Assembly (NCBI RefSeq): GCF_002795805.1
Contig: NZ_CP018799.1
Coordinates: 124,001 to 188,000, forward strand
Direction: 5' to 3'
Source of the DNA: Mariprofundus aestuarium
GTDB taxonomy: Bacteria; Pseudomonadota; Zetaproteobacteria; Mariprofundales; Mariprofundaceae
Length of the DNA stretch: 64,000 bases
Part shown: positions 1 through 7,262 of the stretch, piece by piece
Numbering within the stretch: the stretch's first letter is position 1
Layout of the letters: every line of letters starts with the position of its first letter
Translations under genes and position numbers: made by a program
Notes under the pieces: model-generated
What the model was told of the DNA's origin: nothing
Databases searched by the model: none
Seen by the model: the letters and a program-made list of their open reading frames with translations, nothing else

Positions 1-206
1 TGCATTTGAATAAATTCCGTATAGATCCCCTCTATGTCTTTTGGACTAACTTCCTTTATTTGCGGCATGCGCTTGGCAAGATTTACCAATCCCTGATCGT
101 CCAGAAGCCCCAATACTTGTGAAGCGACCTCAGGGCCTACTGAAAGTAAAAAAATGGCGGCCCTGTCGAGCCCTGTTAGAGTTTTGTTCGCGTTACCTTT
201 ATTCAT
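1..206 (-). CDS. fliG: FliG, flagellar motor switch protein (N-terminal part only)
   Basis: The first 68 codons of FliG; the gene continues past the left edge. FliG sits in the C-ring, binds the cytoplasmic tail of FliF through its N-terminal domain and transmits stator torque. The visible residues start MNKGNANKTLTGLDRAAIF, followed by a stretch of the FliG-N type (LLSVGPEVASQVLGLL) and helices rich in acidic and hydrophobic residues. The start ATG overlaps the fliF stop as ATGA, so the two are translationally coupled, which supports the start and the identity. Only the FliF-binding domain can be judged here; the middle and torque domains lie outside the window. Confidence 0.88.
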   Translation of the reverse strand, partial: MNKGNANKTLTGLDRAAIFLLSVGPEVASQVLGLLDDQGLVNLAKRMPQIKEVSPKDIEGIYTEFIQM

Positions 207-1903
207 GACTGTTGTGTCCATTGCTGAATGATGCGGGCCGCCATCTTGGCGTCCTTGCTGATCATATCTTTTGCAGCACCTTGCAGGGCCTGCTGTTCCA
301 AATTATCTGCGCCAATGGACTGTAAATTCATGGATTCCAGGGCTGCCTCAACGGCACCTGTTGCCGACGAGTCCTGGATGGCCAGATCTTTTTTTCCGGC
401 ACTCTCTTTTCCAGTCGCCTCTGATTCCTGAGAAACAAAGCGCTTACCCAGTGGACGCAGGACAAACCAGGCGAGCAGTATCAGAGCGAGTCCGGCAACG
501 CCGTAACGGGCCAACTCCAAGTAGTAGGCCTTTGCTTCTACCTCTTGCATTGCTGCAGCATCTTCGGTGCTGGAAATATCCAAAAGCGGCATGCTCTGCA
601 CTTCCAGAGAGTCGCCACGGTCTTCATTAAAACCCATGGCTCGCTCAACCAGCCCGCGTATTGATTTCAGCTCCTCCGCTGTTCTGGGAACAAAGGTGGA
701 GATGTCGTTTTCTTTACTGACGCTGCCTCCAATCAGAACTGCGACGGAGAGTTTCTCCAGCTCACCGAAGGGGATAATACGTTTTTCATTCGTGGAGCTT
801 ATTTCAAAGCTGCTGATATGCTCCTTGCGCCCTGCCTCTTCCCTTGGCTGTGCTGAGCCTGCCTGCATATTGCCGCTCTTGTCAGGGCTGTTGGAGGAAA
901 CGCCAGGCACACCCATAGCCCTGCTGTCCGATGCCTTTCTATTCTCCTCGATGACACGCTCACTGCGCAGCACTGCTTCATCAGGGTTGAATCTCTGGTT
1001 GTTCTGCTCCACGTGTTCGCGGTTGATCTGCGCCGTAACCCTGACGACAGCCTGTCCGGCGCCAACAATTTGCTCCAGCATCATCGTCAGGCGCTCTTCC
1101 AGCCTTCTTTCAAAATTCACCTGATATTCCTGATGTGTCTGCACGGCACTTGTCGTCGAGCTGGATTCACCTTTTGAAGTTAGCAGGTTGCCTGCTGAAT
1201 CAACCACTGTGACATCTTCCCGATCCAGTTCTGGTACGCCGGCAGCAATCAGGTTTTGAATTGCCAGTATGGACTGCTTGGAGAGCCGGCTTGAGCCGGC
1301 CAGCTGCAGCATGACTGATGCGGATGCATCTCGCTTGCGATTAATAAAGGCGGACTCTTTCGGTAGAACAAGATGAACTCTGGCAGAAGATACCTGAGGC
1401 AGAATCTCAATCGTCCGGGCCAGCTCGCCCTGCAGAGCCCGCTGAAGATTAATATTCTGGACAAAATCGCTGATGCCGAGCTGGTTTTCGCTATCAAATA
1501 ACTCATAGCCTGTTTTGTTCCCCGGCAGCATATCCTGCCCTGCAAGCTTCAGTCTCAATGCATAAACCTGATCCGATGGGACCATTACAGTGCCTCTTCC
1601 CTCAAGGCGGTAAGGCACCTTCTCTTTCTGAAGCAATTCAATAATTGAAGCTGCTTCTTTTTCATCGATGTTCGCAAACAGAGGCCTGTATGGCGCATCT
1701 GCTGACCAGAAAAGAAGACTGATAAAGCCAGCCAGCATCAGCACGCTGGCAATGACCAGCAGCAGGCGACGGTTCTTTAACAGCAAGCCCTGAATATTGG
1801 AGACGCCAGCCTGCAGTGACTGTTCATTTTGCGAAAAAGAACCAGTCGCTGATGAATTGGCGGCAACGGCTTGCGTCTGTGAAGGTGCGATTTCATTGGC
1901 CAT
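203..1903 (-). CDS. fliF: FliF, flagellar MS-ring protein
   Basis: Encodes the 566-residue MS-ring subunit, the inner-membrane base on which the basal body and export gate assemble. A first membrane segment lies near residues 47-67, followed by the periplasmic YscJ/FliF ring-building domains (motifs such as RALQGELARTIEILP and ARVHLVLPKES). A Ser/Pro/Gly-rich low-complexity region spans about residues 325-375. A second membrane segment lies near 462-484. The C-terminal tail (AKMAARIIQQW) is the FliG-binding peptide. Length is normal for the family. AAGGAA lies 7 bases before the ATG. It follows fliE after a 132-base gap and overlaps fliG by 4 bases. Confidence 0.96.
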   Translation of the reverse strand: MANEIAPSQTQAVAANSSATGSFSQNEQSLQAGVSNIQGLLLKNRRLLLVIASVLMLAGFISLLFWSADAPYRPLFANIDEKEAASIIELLQKEKVPYRLEGRGTVMVPSDQVYALRLKLAGQDMLPGNKTGYELFDSENQLGISDFVQNINLQRALQGELARTIEILPQVSSARVHLVLPKESAFINRKRDASASVMLQLAGSSRLSKQSILAIQNLIAAGVPELDREDVTVVDSAGNLLTSKGESSSTTSAVQTHQEYQVNFERRLEERLTMMLEQIVGAGQAVVRVTAQINREHVEQNNQRFNPDEAVLRSERVIEENRKASDSRAMGVPGVSSNSPDKSGNMQAGSAQPREEAGRKEHISSFEISSTNEKRIIPFGELEKLSVAVLIGGSVSKENDISTFVPRTAEELKSIRGLVERAMGFNEDRGDSLEVQSMPLLDISSTEDAAAMQEVEAKAYYLELARYGVAGLALILLAWFVLRPLGKRFVSQESEATGKESAGKKDLAIQDSSATGAVEAALESMNLQSIGADNLEQQALQGAAKDMISKDAKMAARIIQQWTQQS

Positions 1904-2035
1904 GGTTCAATTCCTTAGCGGGAGCTTTTTATTATTGTAAATCGTTGTTGCAAAAACATTCGGGTCTCCATTGATGCTGTTCCGGCCCTGACGAGCGATA
2001 ACCCTCAAAGGCCACAATGAACTGTTATATATTTA

Positions 2036-2323
2036 CTAAACCTGCATGCGCATGACTTCCCGGTATGCGTCGACCAGTTTATTTCTGACACCCACCATCA
2101 AGTCGAACGAGAGGCTGGCTTTCTGCATGGCCAGCAGGGTTTCAGAAACATTGTTACTTTTACCCATAGCAAGCTCCACGCCCGCCGCATTTGCACTCTT
2201 GGTATCCTGATTTGCCTGCTGCACATAATGCTGCATAAGTGCAGCAAAATTATCCGGCTTTTTAGCTACAGGCTGTGATGACGGAATCTGTGCGTTGATA
2301 CTGCTTACTGAGTTAATGTTCAT
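2036..2323 (-). CDS. fliE: FliE, MS-ring/rod junction protein
   Basis: A 95-residue FliE, the small adaptor between the FliF ring and the proximal rod. The C-terminal half has the usual pattern: ALMQHYVQQANQ, then VSETLLAMQKASLSFDLMVGVRNKLVDAYREVMRMQV, which is the conserved rod-type helix of the family. I chose the ATG at 2323 (MNINSV) because AGAGGT sits just upstream. An in-frame upstream start would add seven residues with no ribosome site. It lies between flgC and fliF in a flgB-flgC-fliE-fliF-fliG order, typical of many bacteria. Confidence 0.93.
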   Translation of the reverse strand: MNINSVSSINAQIPSSQPVAKKPDNFAALMQHYVQQANQDTKSANAAGVELAMGKSNNVSETLLAMQKASLSFDLMVGVRNKLVDAYREVMRMQV

Positions 2324-2407
2324 CGTTGACCTCTTGATCTGCAAATATTGTTATCATTATGTTGGAAAATTGACGGTTGTGATATCCGGCAGGGATACCA
2401 GCAATCG

Positions 2408-2854
2408 CTATCTCAACAGTTCGAGTGTTTTCAGGAACATCCGCTTGGATGCCTGCATCACTGTGACATTTGATTCAAACCCTCTGGATGCAGAGTTCAA
2501 ATCCACCATCTCTTCAACCGTATTTACATTGGGGAACTTAACCATGCCTGTGCTATCAGCATCGGGGTGAGACGGGTCATACAGCTCCTGTGGTGGCCGG
2601 CTGTCCTTGATTACCTCCGCCACTTTCACAGTTTGGGAGTTCTGCCCTTGCAGCGATGATGAAAACACACTGGAAAAGCTGTTCTGTGGTGAAATGGTTT
2701 CGAAAATAACCTGGCGACGCTGATACGGGCCGCCATCGTCTGTGCGGGTGGACTCTGCATTGGCAATATTCTCTGCCACAATATCCATGCGCGATCTCTG
2801 CGCGGACATACCTGCCGCACTAATGTGCATCGAGCCTACAAGCGAATCAGACAT
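2408..2854 (-). CDS. flgC: FlgC, proximal rod protein
   Basis: A 148-residue rod protein. The N-terminus carries the flagellar axial-protein signature (ISAAGMSAQRSRMDIVAENIANAES). The C-terminus has the matching helix (NVNTVEEMVDLNSASRGFESNVTVMQASKRMFLKTLELL). FlgC is exported by the flagellar type III system and joins FlgB, FlgF and FlgG in the rod. The ATG overlaps the flgB stop as TAATG, and an AAGGAAGGT ribosome site lies close upstream. Confidence 0.95.
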   Translation of the reverse strand: MSDSLVGSMHISAAGMSAQRSRMDIVAENIANAESTRTDDGGPYQRRQVIFETISPQNSFSSVFSSSLQGQNSQTVKVAEVIKDSRPPQELYDPSHPDADSTGMVKFPNVNTVEEMVDLNSASRGFESNVTVMQASKRMFLKTLELLR

Positions 2855-3243
2855 TACCTACCTTCCTTGATGGCATTTCTCAGGCTGCTGATCTTGCCCT
2901 TAACCATACGCATCGTAAGTTCATGCATCAGCTGGTTTTCAGCCATTCGGGCCATCTCTTTTTGTGTGTCTACAGTGTTCCCATCCAGGCGATGGGTGGA
3001 ACTTGCAGAATCAAGACGGGAATCCTTCATGATAGTGCTGTTGGATTCAGAAAAATGACCGCTCTCTAACCGGCTCCGTCTGGCCTGCTCAGTCGCAAAC
3101 ATGTCGGCAAAGGTGCGCGTGTCAGCTTTATAGTGGGGGGTATCGGCATTGGCGATATTGGATGCATGGGTGGTTTGCAGCTTCTCGCGTGCAACCAATG
3201 CAGTCTCAAGGTTGAGAAATCCACTGCTGAATAATCCACTCAT
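2854..3243 (-). CDS. flgB: FlgB, proximal rod protein
   Basis: A 129-residue FlgB. It has the axial-protein N-terminal motif (TTHASNIANADTPHYKADTRTFADMF) and a C-terminal amphipathic helix (NTVDTQKEMARMAENQLMHELTMRMVKGKISSLRNAIKEG). I chose the ATG at 3243 (MSGLFSSG), which has an AAGAGGGG ribosome site upstream; the open frame runs 29 codons further up, into the end of the preceding regulator gene. It overlaps flgC by one base. A strong sigma-54 promoter candidate lies at 3311-3326, inside the 3' end of the upstream regulator, so flgB likely heads its own transcription unit as well as being read from upstream. Confidence 0.94.
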   Translation of the reverse strand: MSGLFSSGFLNLETALVAREKLQTTHASNIANADTPHYKADTRTFADMFATEQARRSRLESGHFSESNSTIMKDSRLDSASSTHRLDGNTVDTQKEMARMAENQLMHELTMRMVKGKISSLRNAIKEGR

Positions 3244-3267
3244 GACATACCCCTCTTTAACGGCGTT

Positions 3268-3297
3268 CATCTGCCGTAAAAAAGCGTCAGGCAGATG
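3268..3297 (-). other. Stem-loop at the predicted 5' end of the flgB transcript
   Basis: Two perfect 8-base arms, CATCTGCC at 3268-3275 and GGCAGATG at 3290-3297, enclose a 14-base loop with a T6 run on the transcribed strand. It overlaps the stop region of the activator gene. If the sigma-54 promoter at 3311-3326 is used, transcription would start near 3300, so the stem would form the first bases of the flgB mRNA. It may stabilise the message or end transcripts arriving from upstream; the sequence alone does not decide. Confidence 0.4.
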
Positions 3298-4639
3298 ACA
3301 CCATGTTTTCAGCAAGTACCATGCCAGCATCCATCTCCTTCAACTTGTTCCTTAATGTACGGATGCTGATGCCGAGCAGTTTTGCTGCCTCAGTACGGTT
3401 TCCTTTCACATGCTTGATCGTCTGCTTTATCAGAGCCTGCTCCATATCCCGGATACTGATACCAGCCTTGATTTCACCCTCCCCGGCGACAGGTGGCTTC
3501 GAAGCCCCGTCGAGACTCAAGTATTCAACCTGGAGCTGATCTCCCGCACAGGTCAGAAATGCACGGTGCATGCAGTTTTCAATTTCACGCGCATTGCCAG
3601 GCCAGTTGTACTGCTGCAAATAATCCATGCAGGCCTCGCTGATGCGTGGTGCGGGTTTGCCATACATTTCACTGAAACGCCCGAGGAAGTGCTCGGCCAG
3701 CGGTATGATGTCATCGGGACGGTTGCGCAGGGGAGGCAGTGACACCGTCACCACATTCAGGCGGTAATAGAGATCCTGGCGAAACACGCCTTCACTGATG
3801 GCTTCCTCGATATTCCGGTTGCTGGTGGCAATAATGCGCACATCCACCTTGATGGGGCTTCTTCCACCCAGGCGGTCAACCTCCCCCTCCTGAATCACGC
3901 GGAGCAATTTCGCCTGCATATGCATCGGCATCTCGGTGATCTCATCGAGCAGCAGCGTGCCGCCATGCGCAAGCTCGAACTTGCCCGGCCGGGAGCCTGT
4001 GGCGCCGGTAAATGCCCCCTTTTCATAACCGAACAGTTCAGCCTCAATCATCCCTTCGGGAATAGCCGCACAGTTGACGGCAACAAAGGTGCAGTCATGT
4101 CGATTCGAACACTGGTGAACATACTGGGAAAGACGCTCCTTGCCCGTTCCTGATTCGCCAAGCACAAGAATGGAGGCGCGACTGGGCGCAACTAGGGCTA
4201 CCTGGTCCAGCAAACGCCTGGTTTCAATGTCCCTGGTGACAAATATGTTGGTGCCTTTACGTTGCTTGTTGGCCTGTGATGAGAGGTCCGCCTGATGTTG
4301 TGCCTTACGGATATAGATACTGAGAATCTCATCAGCGCACGGCAGTGCACGGTAGTCTGTAGCTCCGGCAATCATGAGCTGCGAGGCGCGATCAGCATTC
4401 ATCTGATCCGCCAGCACAACCAGGGTGGCCATCGGCGCATGTTGAAAAATCTGTTTCGCCTGCATATTGGCAAGGTGTGAGTCCATCAGGAAAAACAGCG
4501 TCTCGGAATCCGCCTGCAAACAGTCGGCCTGAAACTGTTCCTGTGCTTCAACAGGAAGGTCCGGCGCTACGCGCCCAAGCTGAACACACAACTCTGGTGA
4601 AATAGCCTCTGGAAAGCCCAATAAATATATCTTCTTCAT
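3287..4639 (-). CDS. Sigma-54-dependent flagellar activator, FleQ/FlrA-like, with degenerate receiver
   Basis: A 450-residue bacterial enhancer-binding protein. The N-terminal 110 residues resemble a receiver domain, but the acidic pair near the N-terminus is missing and the conserved Lys-Pro is changed (YRALP). An Asp at 53 is in about the right place. The AAA+ domain is intact: Walker A GESGTGKE (161-168), GAFTGA sigma-54 contact loop (208-213), LLLDEI Walker B and the R-finger region. The C-terminus is a Fis-type helix-turn-helix (NRTEAAKLLGISIRTLRNKL). This build is that of FleQ/FlrA, the master flagellar activator, which does not need phosphorylation. The start ATG overlaps the stop of the TPR gene. 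It directly precedes flgB. FlrC is an alternative name, but the second activator at 10469-11863 fits FlrC better. Confidence 0.88.
   Translation of the reverse strand: MKKIYLLGFPEAISPELCVQLGRVAPDLPVEAQEQFQADCLQADSETLFFLMDSHLANMQAKQIFQHAPMATLVVLADQMNADRASQLMIAGATDYRALPCADEILSIYIRKAQHQADLSSQANKQRKGTNIFVTRDIETRRLLDQVALVAPSRASILVLGESGTGKERLSQYVHQCSNRHDCTFVAVNCAAIPEGMIEAELFGYEKGAFTGATGSRPGKFELAHGGTLLLDEITEMPMHMQAKLLRVIQEGEVDRLGGRSPIKVDVRIIATSNRNIEEAISEGVFRQDLYYRLNVVTVSLPPLRNRPDDIIPLAEHFLGRFSEMYGKPAPRISEACMDYLQQYNWPGNAREIENCMHRAFLTCAGDQLQVEYLSLDGASKPPVAGEGEIKAGISIRDMEQALIKQTIKHVKGNRTEAAKLLGISIRTLRNKLKEMDAGMVLAENMVSSA
3311..3326 (-). promoter_or_regulatory. Sigma-54 promoter candidate for flgB-flgC-fliE-fliF-fliG
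   Basis: On the minus strand this reads TGGCATGGTACTTGCT, matching the TGGCAC-N5-TTGC consensus with GG and GC exactly 10 bases apart. It lies inside the last codons of the activator gene, about 70 bases before flgB. It is one of the best matches in the window. Confidence 0.75.
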
Positions 4640-6603
4640 TGATATTTCCTCTTCGCCTGGTCTGCCTGCTCCTGAGCTAGCAGCAGGCGTGCCCTTAACT
4701 GATAGTCCGGGTCAGAATCAGACGTACTTAATGGAATGAGATGTTCCCTGGCCTTGCTCCAGCGCCCTGTATTAAGAGCGCATAGTGCCATCGCATAGTG
4801 CCATGCTGCTTTCTGCTCAGATTCCGGCAGTTGCAGTAAAGCTGTCTCTGCCTCTATGTATCCCTTGCTCTGGATCAGGGCATCGGCCTGCTCCAGGAGA
4901 TACTGCCATCTGTTATCGCCCTCGCTTGCATCAGCCAGCTGTTTCCATGCTTCAGCAGCGGTGTGCCAGCGTTTCAAGTTCAGGTTGATGCGAGCTTTGG
5001 TGAGCCAGTATGTTTTACGCAGCTCGGGCGTCAAATCACCCGCATTGATATTTGCCAAGGTCTGGCTGGCTGCCGAAGCATCTTCCTGGCTGTTCTGTAT
5101 GCTCGCTGCGATCAGCAGAAAGTCCTGGCGATAAAGTGTCTTCTCATGCTTGGCCAGCCATTGCATGATTTTAATGACACCATCGGGATCATTGCGGTCG
5201 GCCCAGAGGCGGGCTTTTTCAAGCATAATGCGCTGCGACCAGACTGAATTGGCAGCCTCAGTATATAAACGCTCCAGCATCTCCTCGGCGTGTACGAAGT
5301 CCAGTAAACGGATGTAGGCCTGTGCAATCCCGAAAGCCAGTTTTTGCGACTTTTCAGGCCTGATCTGTGGGTATCGTTTCCACAGCACAACAGCCTGAAG
5401 CCACTGTTTCTGCTCAAGCGTGCTCTGGATATGCCTGCCCAGCAGCTCCTTTCCCTCGCTACGGGCAGCATCAACAAATCTGGAGGGGGATTCCGAGGAT
5501 GCCGCAATGGCATAGGATGCGGTGGCCCTGGAGAGGTATGCGGGGTCATTGGCACCAAGGCGTACCAGAGTGCGCGCCTGATATAGCGTTGCCTCGATTT
5601 CAATTTCAGAAAGCTGGTTGTTCGCCACTATCCGCGAGAGCTTATCCAGCAGCTCCTTCAGCTTTTCAGTGTCGGTGAGATCCCTGTTCTGCTGCATCAG
5701 GTGGCGTATATAGGCTCGTTTGCCGACCGCCGACTCCCTGTAGCGGCTTGCCAAAATGCCGTAAATGGTATCTGCGCCGCGGATATCCCCCTGCTCAGCC
5801 AGAATATCAGCTTGCAGCAGACGTACATCCAAAGCCTCTGGTTTAGCAGCATATTTCTTCAGAAAACGAACGATATGAGCAGATTGAACCTGGCGGGTTT
5901 CGTACTGGGATAAAAGGCGGATGTATGCAGCATAAAGAAACGGATCCTTCTCAATGACCCCTGGGTGATGGTTGTAGGCATCGGCCATATTCCTGAAGGC
6001 CTGTTTACTGTTGCCATCAGCATCATCGATAATGGCCAGCCAGACAAACCCCTCTGCCTCCTCCAGATCAGAGACATCCGTACCCAGGCCGAAATACCTG
6101 AACAGGACTCCCCGAGCGTTTTGGAACTTGCTCCGCTGAATGAGGTAGCGCGCATGTAGCAGGGCCGCTTTTTTCGCCTCTGGAGCGTGAGGATACTCCT
6201 GTAAAATAGCCTGCAGGGCAGAATCCGCTTGATCATACTTGCGCTGGTTCCAGCTTAGCCATGCCACTTTCCAGTGCATTTTCACAGCTTCGAATCGCTG
6301 CGGATACTCTTTATGCAAATCCTGATATGCCCGGATGCTCAGTTCTGCACCGTCATAATTCCTCGCTGTTGTGAGTTTTTCCTCCGACTCAGCCAGCAAA
6401 AGCAGCAGTTCATAACGCTGGTTGTTACTCAGGCTGGTGTCGGCCAGAAGCGTGCGGGCCAGGCTGATGGCGCGATGTGTTTCGCCCTGCATCACGAAAG
6501 AGCGCACATTATTAACGTCACTCTGATCCGCCGCATGGCAGATGCCCGTGTTGAGGATCAGGATCGTCAAAATAGTCGTAATAAGAACTGAGGCAGAATG
6601 CAT
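4636..6603 (-). CDS. Exported TPR-repeat protein of unknown function
   Basis: About 655 residues starting MHSASVLITTILTILIL, a classic signal peptide ending near CHA-AD, so the protein is predicted to be periplasmic. The rest is helical repeats with many TPR-like units (for example AWLSWNQRKYDQADSALQAILQEYP). I recognise no catalytic domain. I chose the ATG at 6603; the frame also has an upstream TTG at 6621, but that would put charged codons before the signal peptide. The stop overlaps the start of the sigma-54 activator, and a sigma-54 promoter candidate ends about 14 bases upstream, so it is probably the first gene of a flagellar operon. A periplasmic scaffold around the basal body or stator is possible, but this is inference from context only. 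Confidence 0.75.
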   Translation of the reverse strand: MHSASVLITTILTILILNTGICHAADQSDVNNVRSFVMQGETHRAISLARTLLADTSLSNNQRYELLLLLAESEEKLTTARNYDGAELSIRAYQDLHKEYPQRFEAVKMHWKVAWLSWNQRKYDQADSALQAILQEYPHAPEAKKAALLHARYLIQRSKFQNARGVLFRYFGLGTDVSDLEEAEGFVWLAIIDDADGNSKQAFRNMADAYNHHPGVIEKDPFLYAAYIRLLSQYETRQVQSAHIVRFLKKYAAKPEALDVRLLQADILAEQGDIRGADTIYGILASRYRESAVGKRAYIRHLMQQNRDLTDTEKLKELLDKLSRIVANNQLSEIEIEATLYQARTLVRLGANDPAYLSRATASYAIAASSESPSRFVDAARSEGKELLGRHIQSTLEQKQWLQAVVLWKRYPQIRPEKSQKLAFGIAQAYIRLLDFVHAEEMLERLYTEAANSVWSQRIMLEKARLWADRNDPDGVIKIMQWLAKHEKTLYRQDFLLIAASIQNSQEDASAASQTLANINAGDLTPELRKTYWLTKARINLNLKRWHTAAEAWKQLADASEGDNRWQYLLEQADALIQSKGYIEAETALLQLPESEQKAAWHYAMALCALNTGRWSKAREHLIPLSTSDSDPDYQLRARLLLAQEQADQAKRKYQ

Positions 6604-6616
6604 AATAGTGGGTATA

Positions 6617-6632
6617 AGCAAAACCCATGCCG
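6617..6632 (-). promoter_or_regulatory. Sigma-54 promoter candidate for the TPR gene and activator
   Basis: The minus strand reads CGGCATGGGTTTTGCT, with GG and GC 10 bases apart and a T-rich -12 element. The predicted start of transcription would be near 6605, only two or three bases before the TPR ATG at 6603, so the message may be leaderless or nearly so. Confidence 0.6.
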
Positions 6633-6743
6633 CACTCGATTAAATAGCTACTTCCGGCCAAGCCCGGACATTCAAAATTAATGATACCTCAGCTGGCAGT
6701 TTTATGGGGGTGTGCTATTAATTTAAAATTAAAGGAGGAGATC

Positions 6744-7205
6744 ATGCCGATTGAGTATTGCATCAATAGTCGACTAAATACGGTCTTCTTGCGCGCATGG
6801 GGGCATGTGTCTGTCGAAGAGGTCTTCGATGTTACTGAAACGCTACGGGATGACCCAGACTTCCATCCTGATGGTAAGGGAGTTTACGATCTGTCTGGAG
6901 TAACATCGACTAACTATTATTATAAGCAGATGAAAGAAATAATGCTCATTGAGCCTTGGGGAGGAAATTCCAAACGAGCTGTTATTGTCAAAAGCGCTTT
7001 GGTTTTCGGCCTGACTAGAACCTTCATCCTTCTGGCCAAAAAGTCTCACGGCAAGATTGCGATTTTTAATGACATGGGACATGCCGCCAAGAACTTGGAT
7101 ATCCAGGCATCGGATGTACCTTGGTGTGCAGAAATACCCCCTCCGATCATTAGTCCCTTTAAGCGTATGGTGGATGTATTTAAGTTCAAAAGAAAAGCGT
7201 TATAG
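6744..7205 (+). CDS. Small SpoIIAA/STAS-like cytoplasmic protein, function unknown
   Basis: 153 residues, starting MPIEYCINSRLNTVFLRAWG. The ATG at 6744 has an excellent AAAGGAGGAG ribosome site 4 bases upstream; longer in-frame starts have none. The pattern of a short beta-strand N-terminus, a VSVEEVFDVTETLRDDPDF helix and a DLSGVTS strand end resembles the SpoIIAA-like/STAS-type proteins often found as single-domain regulators. I do not recognise a closer family. It has no signal peptide or membrane segment and ends in a basic tail (FKRMVDVFKFKRKAL). It is divergent from the flagellar TPR gene and convergent with the cyclase-like gene, so its link to motility is uncertain. Confidence 0.7.
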   Translation: MPIEYCINSRLNTVFLRAWGHVSVEEVFDVTETLRDDPDFHPDGKGVYDLSGVTSTNYYYKQMKEIMLIEPWGGNSKRAVIVKSALVFGLTRTFILLAKKSHGKIAIFNDMGHAAKNLDIQASDVPWCAEIPPPIISPFKRMVDVFKFKRKAL

Positions 7206-7223
7206 TTTAGTTCAATGAACGAC

Positions 7224-7244
7224 TGCTCCTTTAGGGGAGGAGCA
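7224..7244. terminator. Stem-loop between convergent genes, possible bidirectional terminator
   Basis: Arms TGCTCCT (7224-7230) and AGGAGCA (7238-7244) form a perfect 7-base stem with a 7-base loop, in the 57-base gap between two convergent genes. There is no strong T-tract on either side, so termination is plausible by position but not proven. Confidence 0.4.
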
Positions 7245-7262
7245 CCTGATGCCTTTAATCGT

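Noticed and set aside
5112-5603. 163-codon frame inside the TPR gene
   Set aside because: Shadow frame with atypical composition, fully covered by the TPR gene.
6680-6743. Sigma-54 site for the SpoIIAA-like gene (a TGGCAG near 6690)
   Set aside because: The GG has no GC at the right distance.
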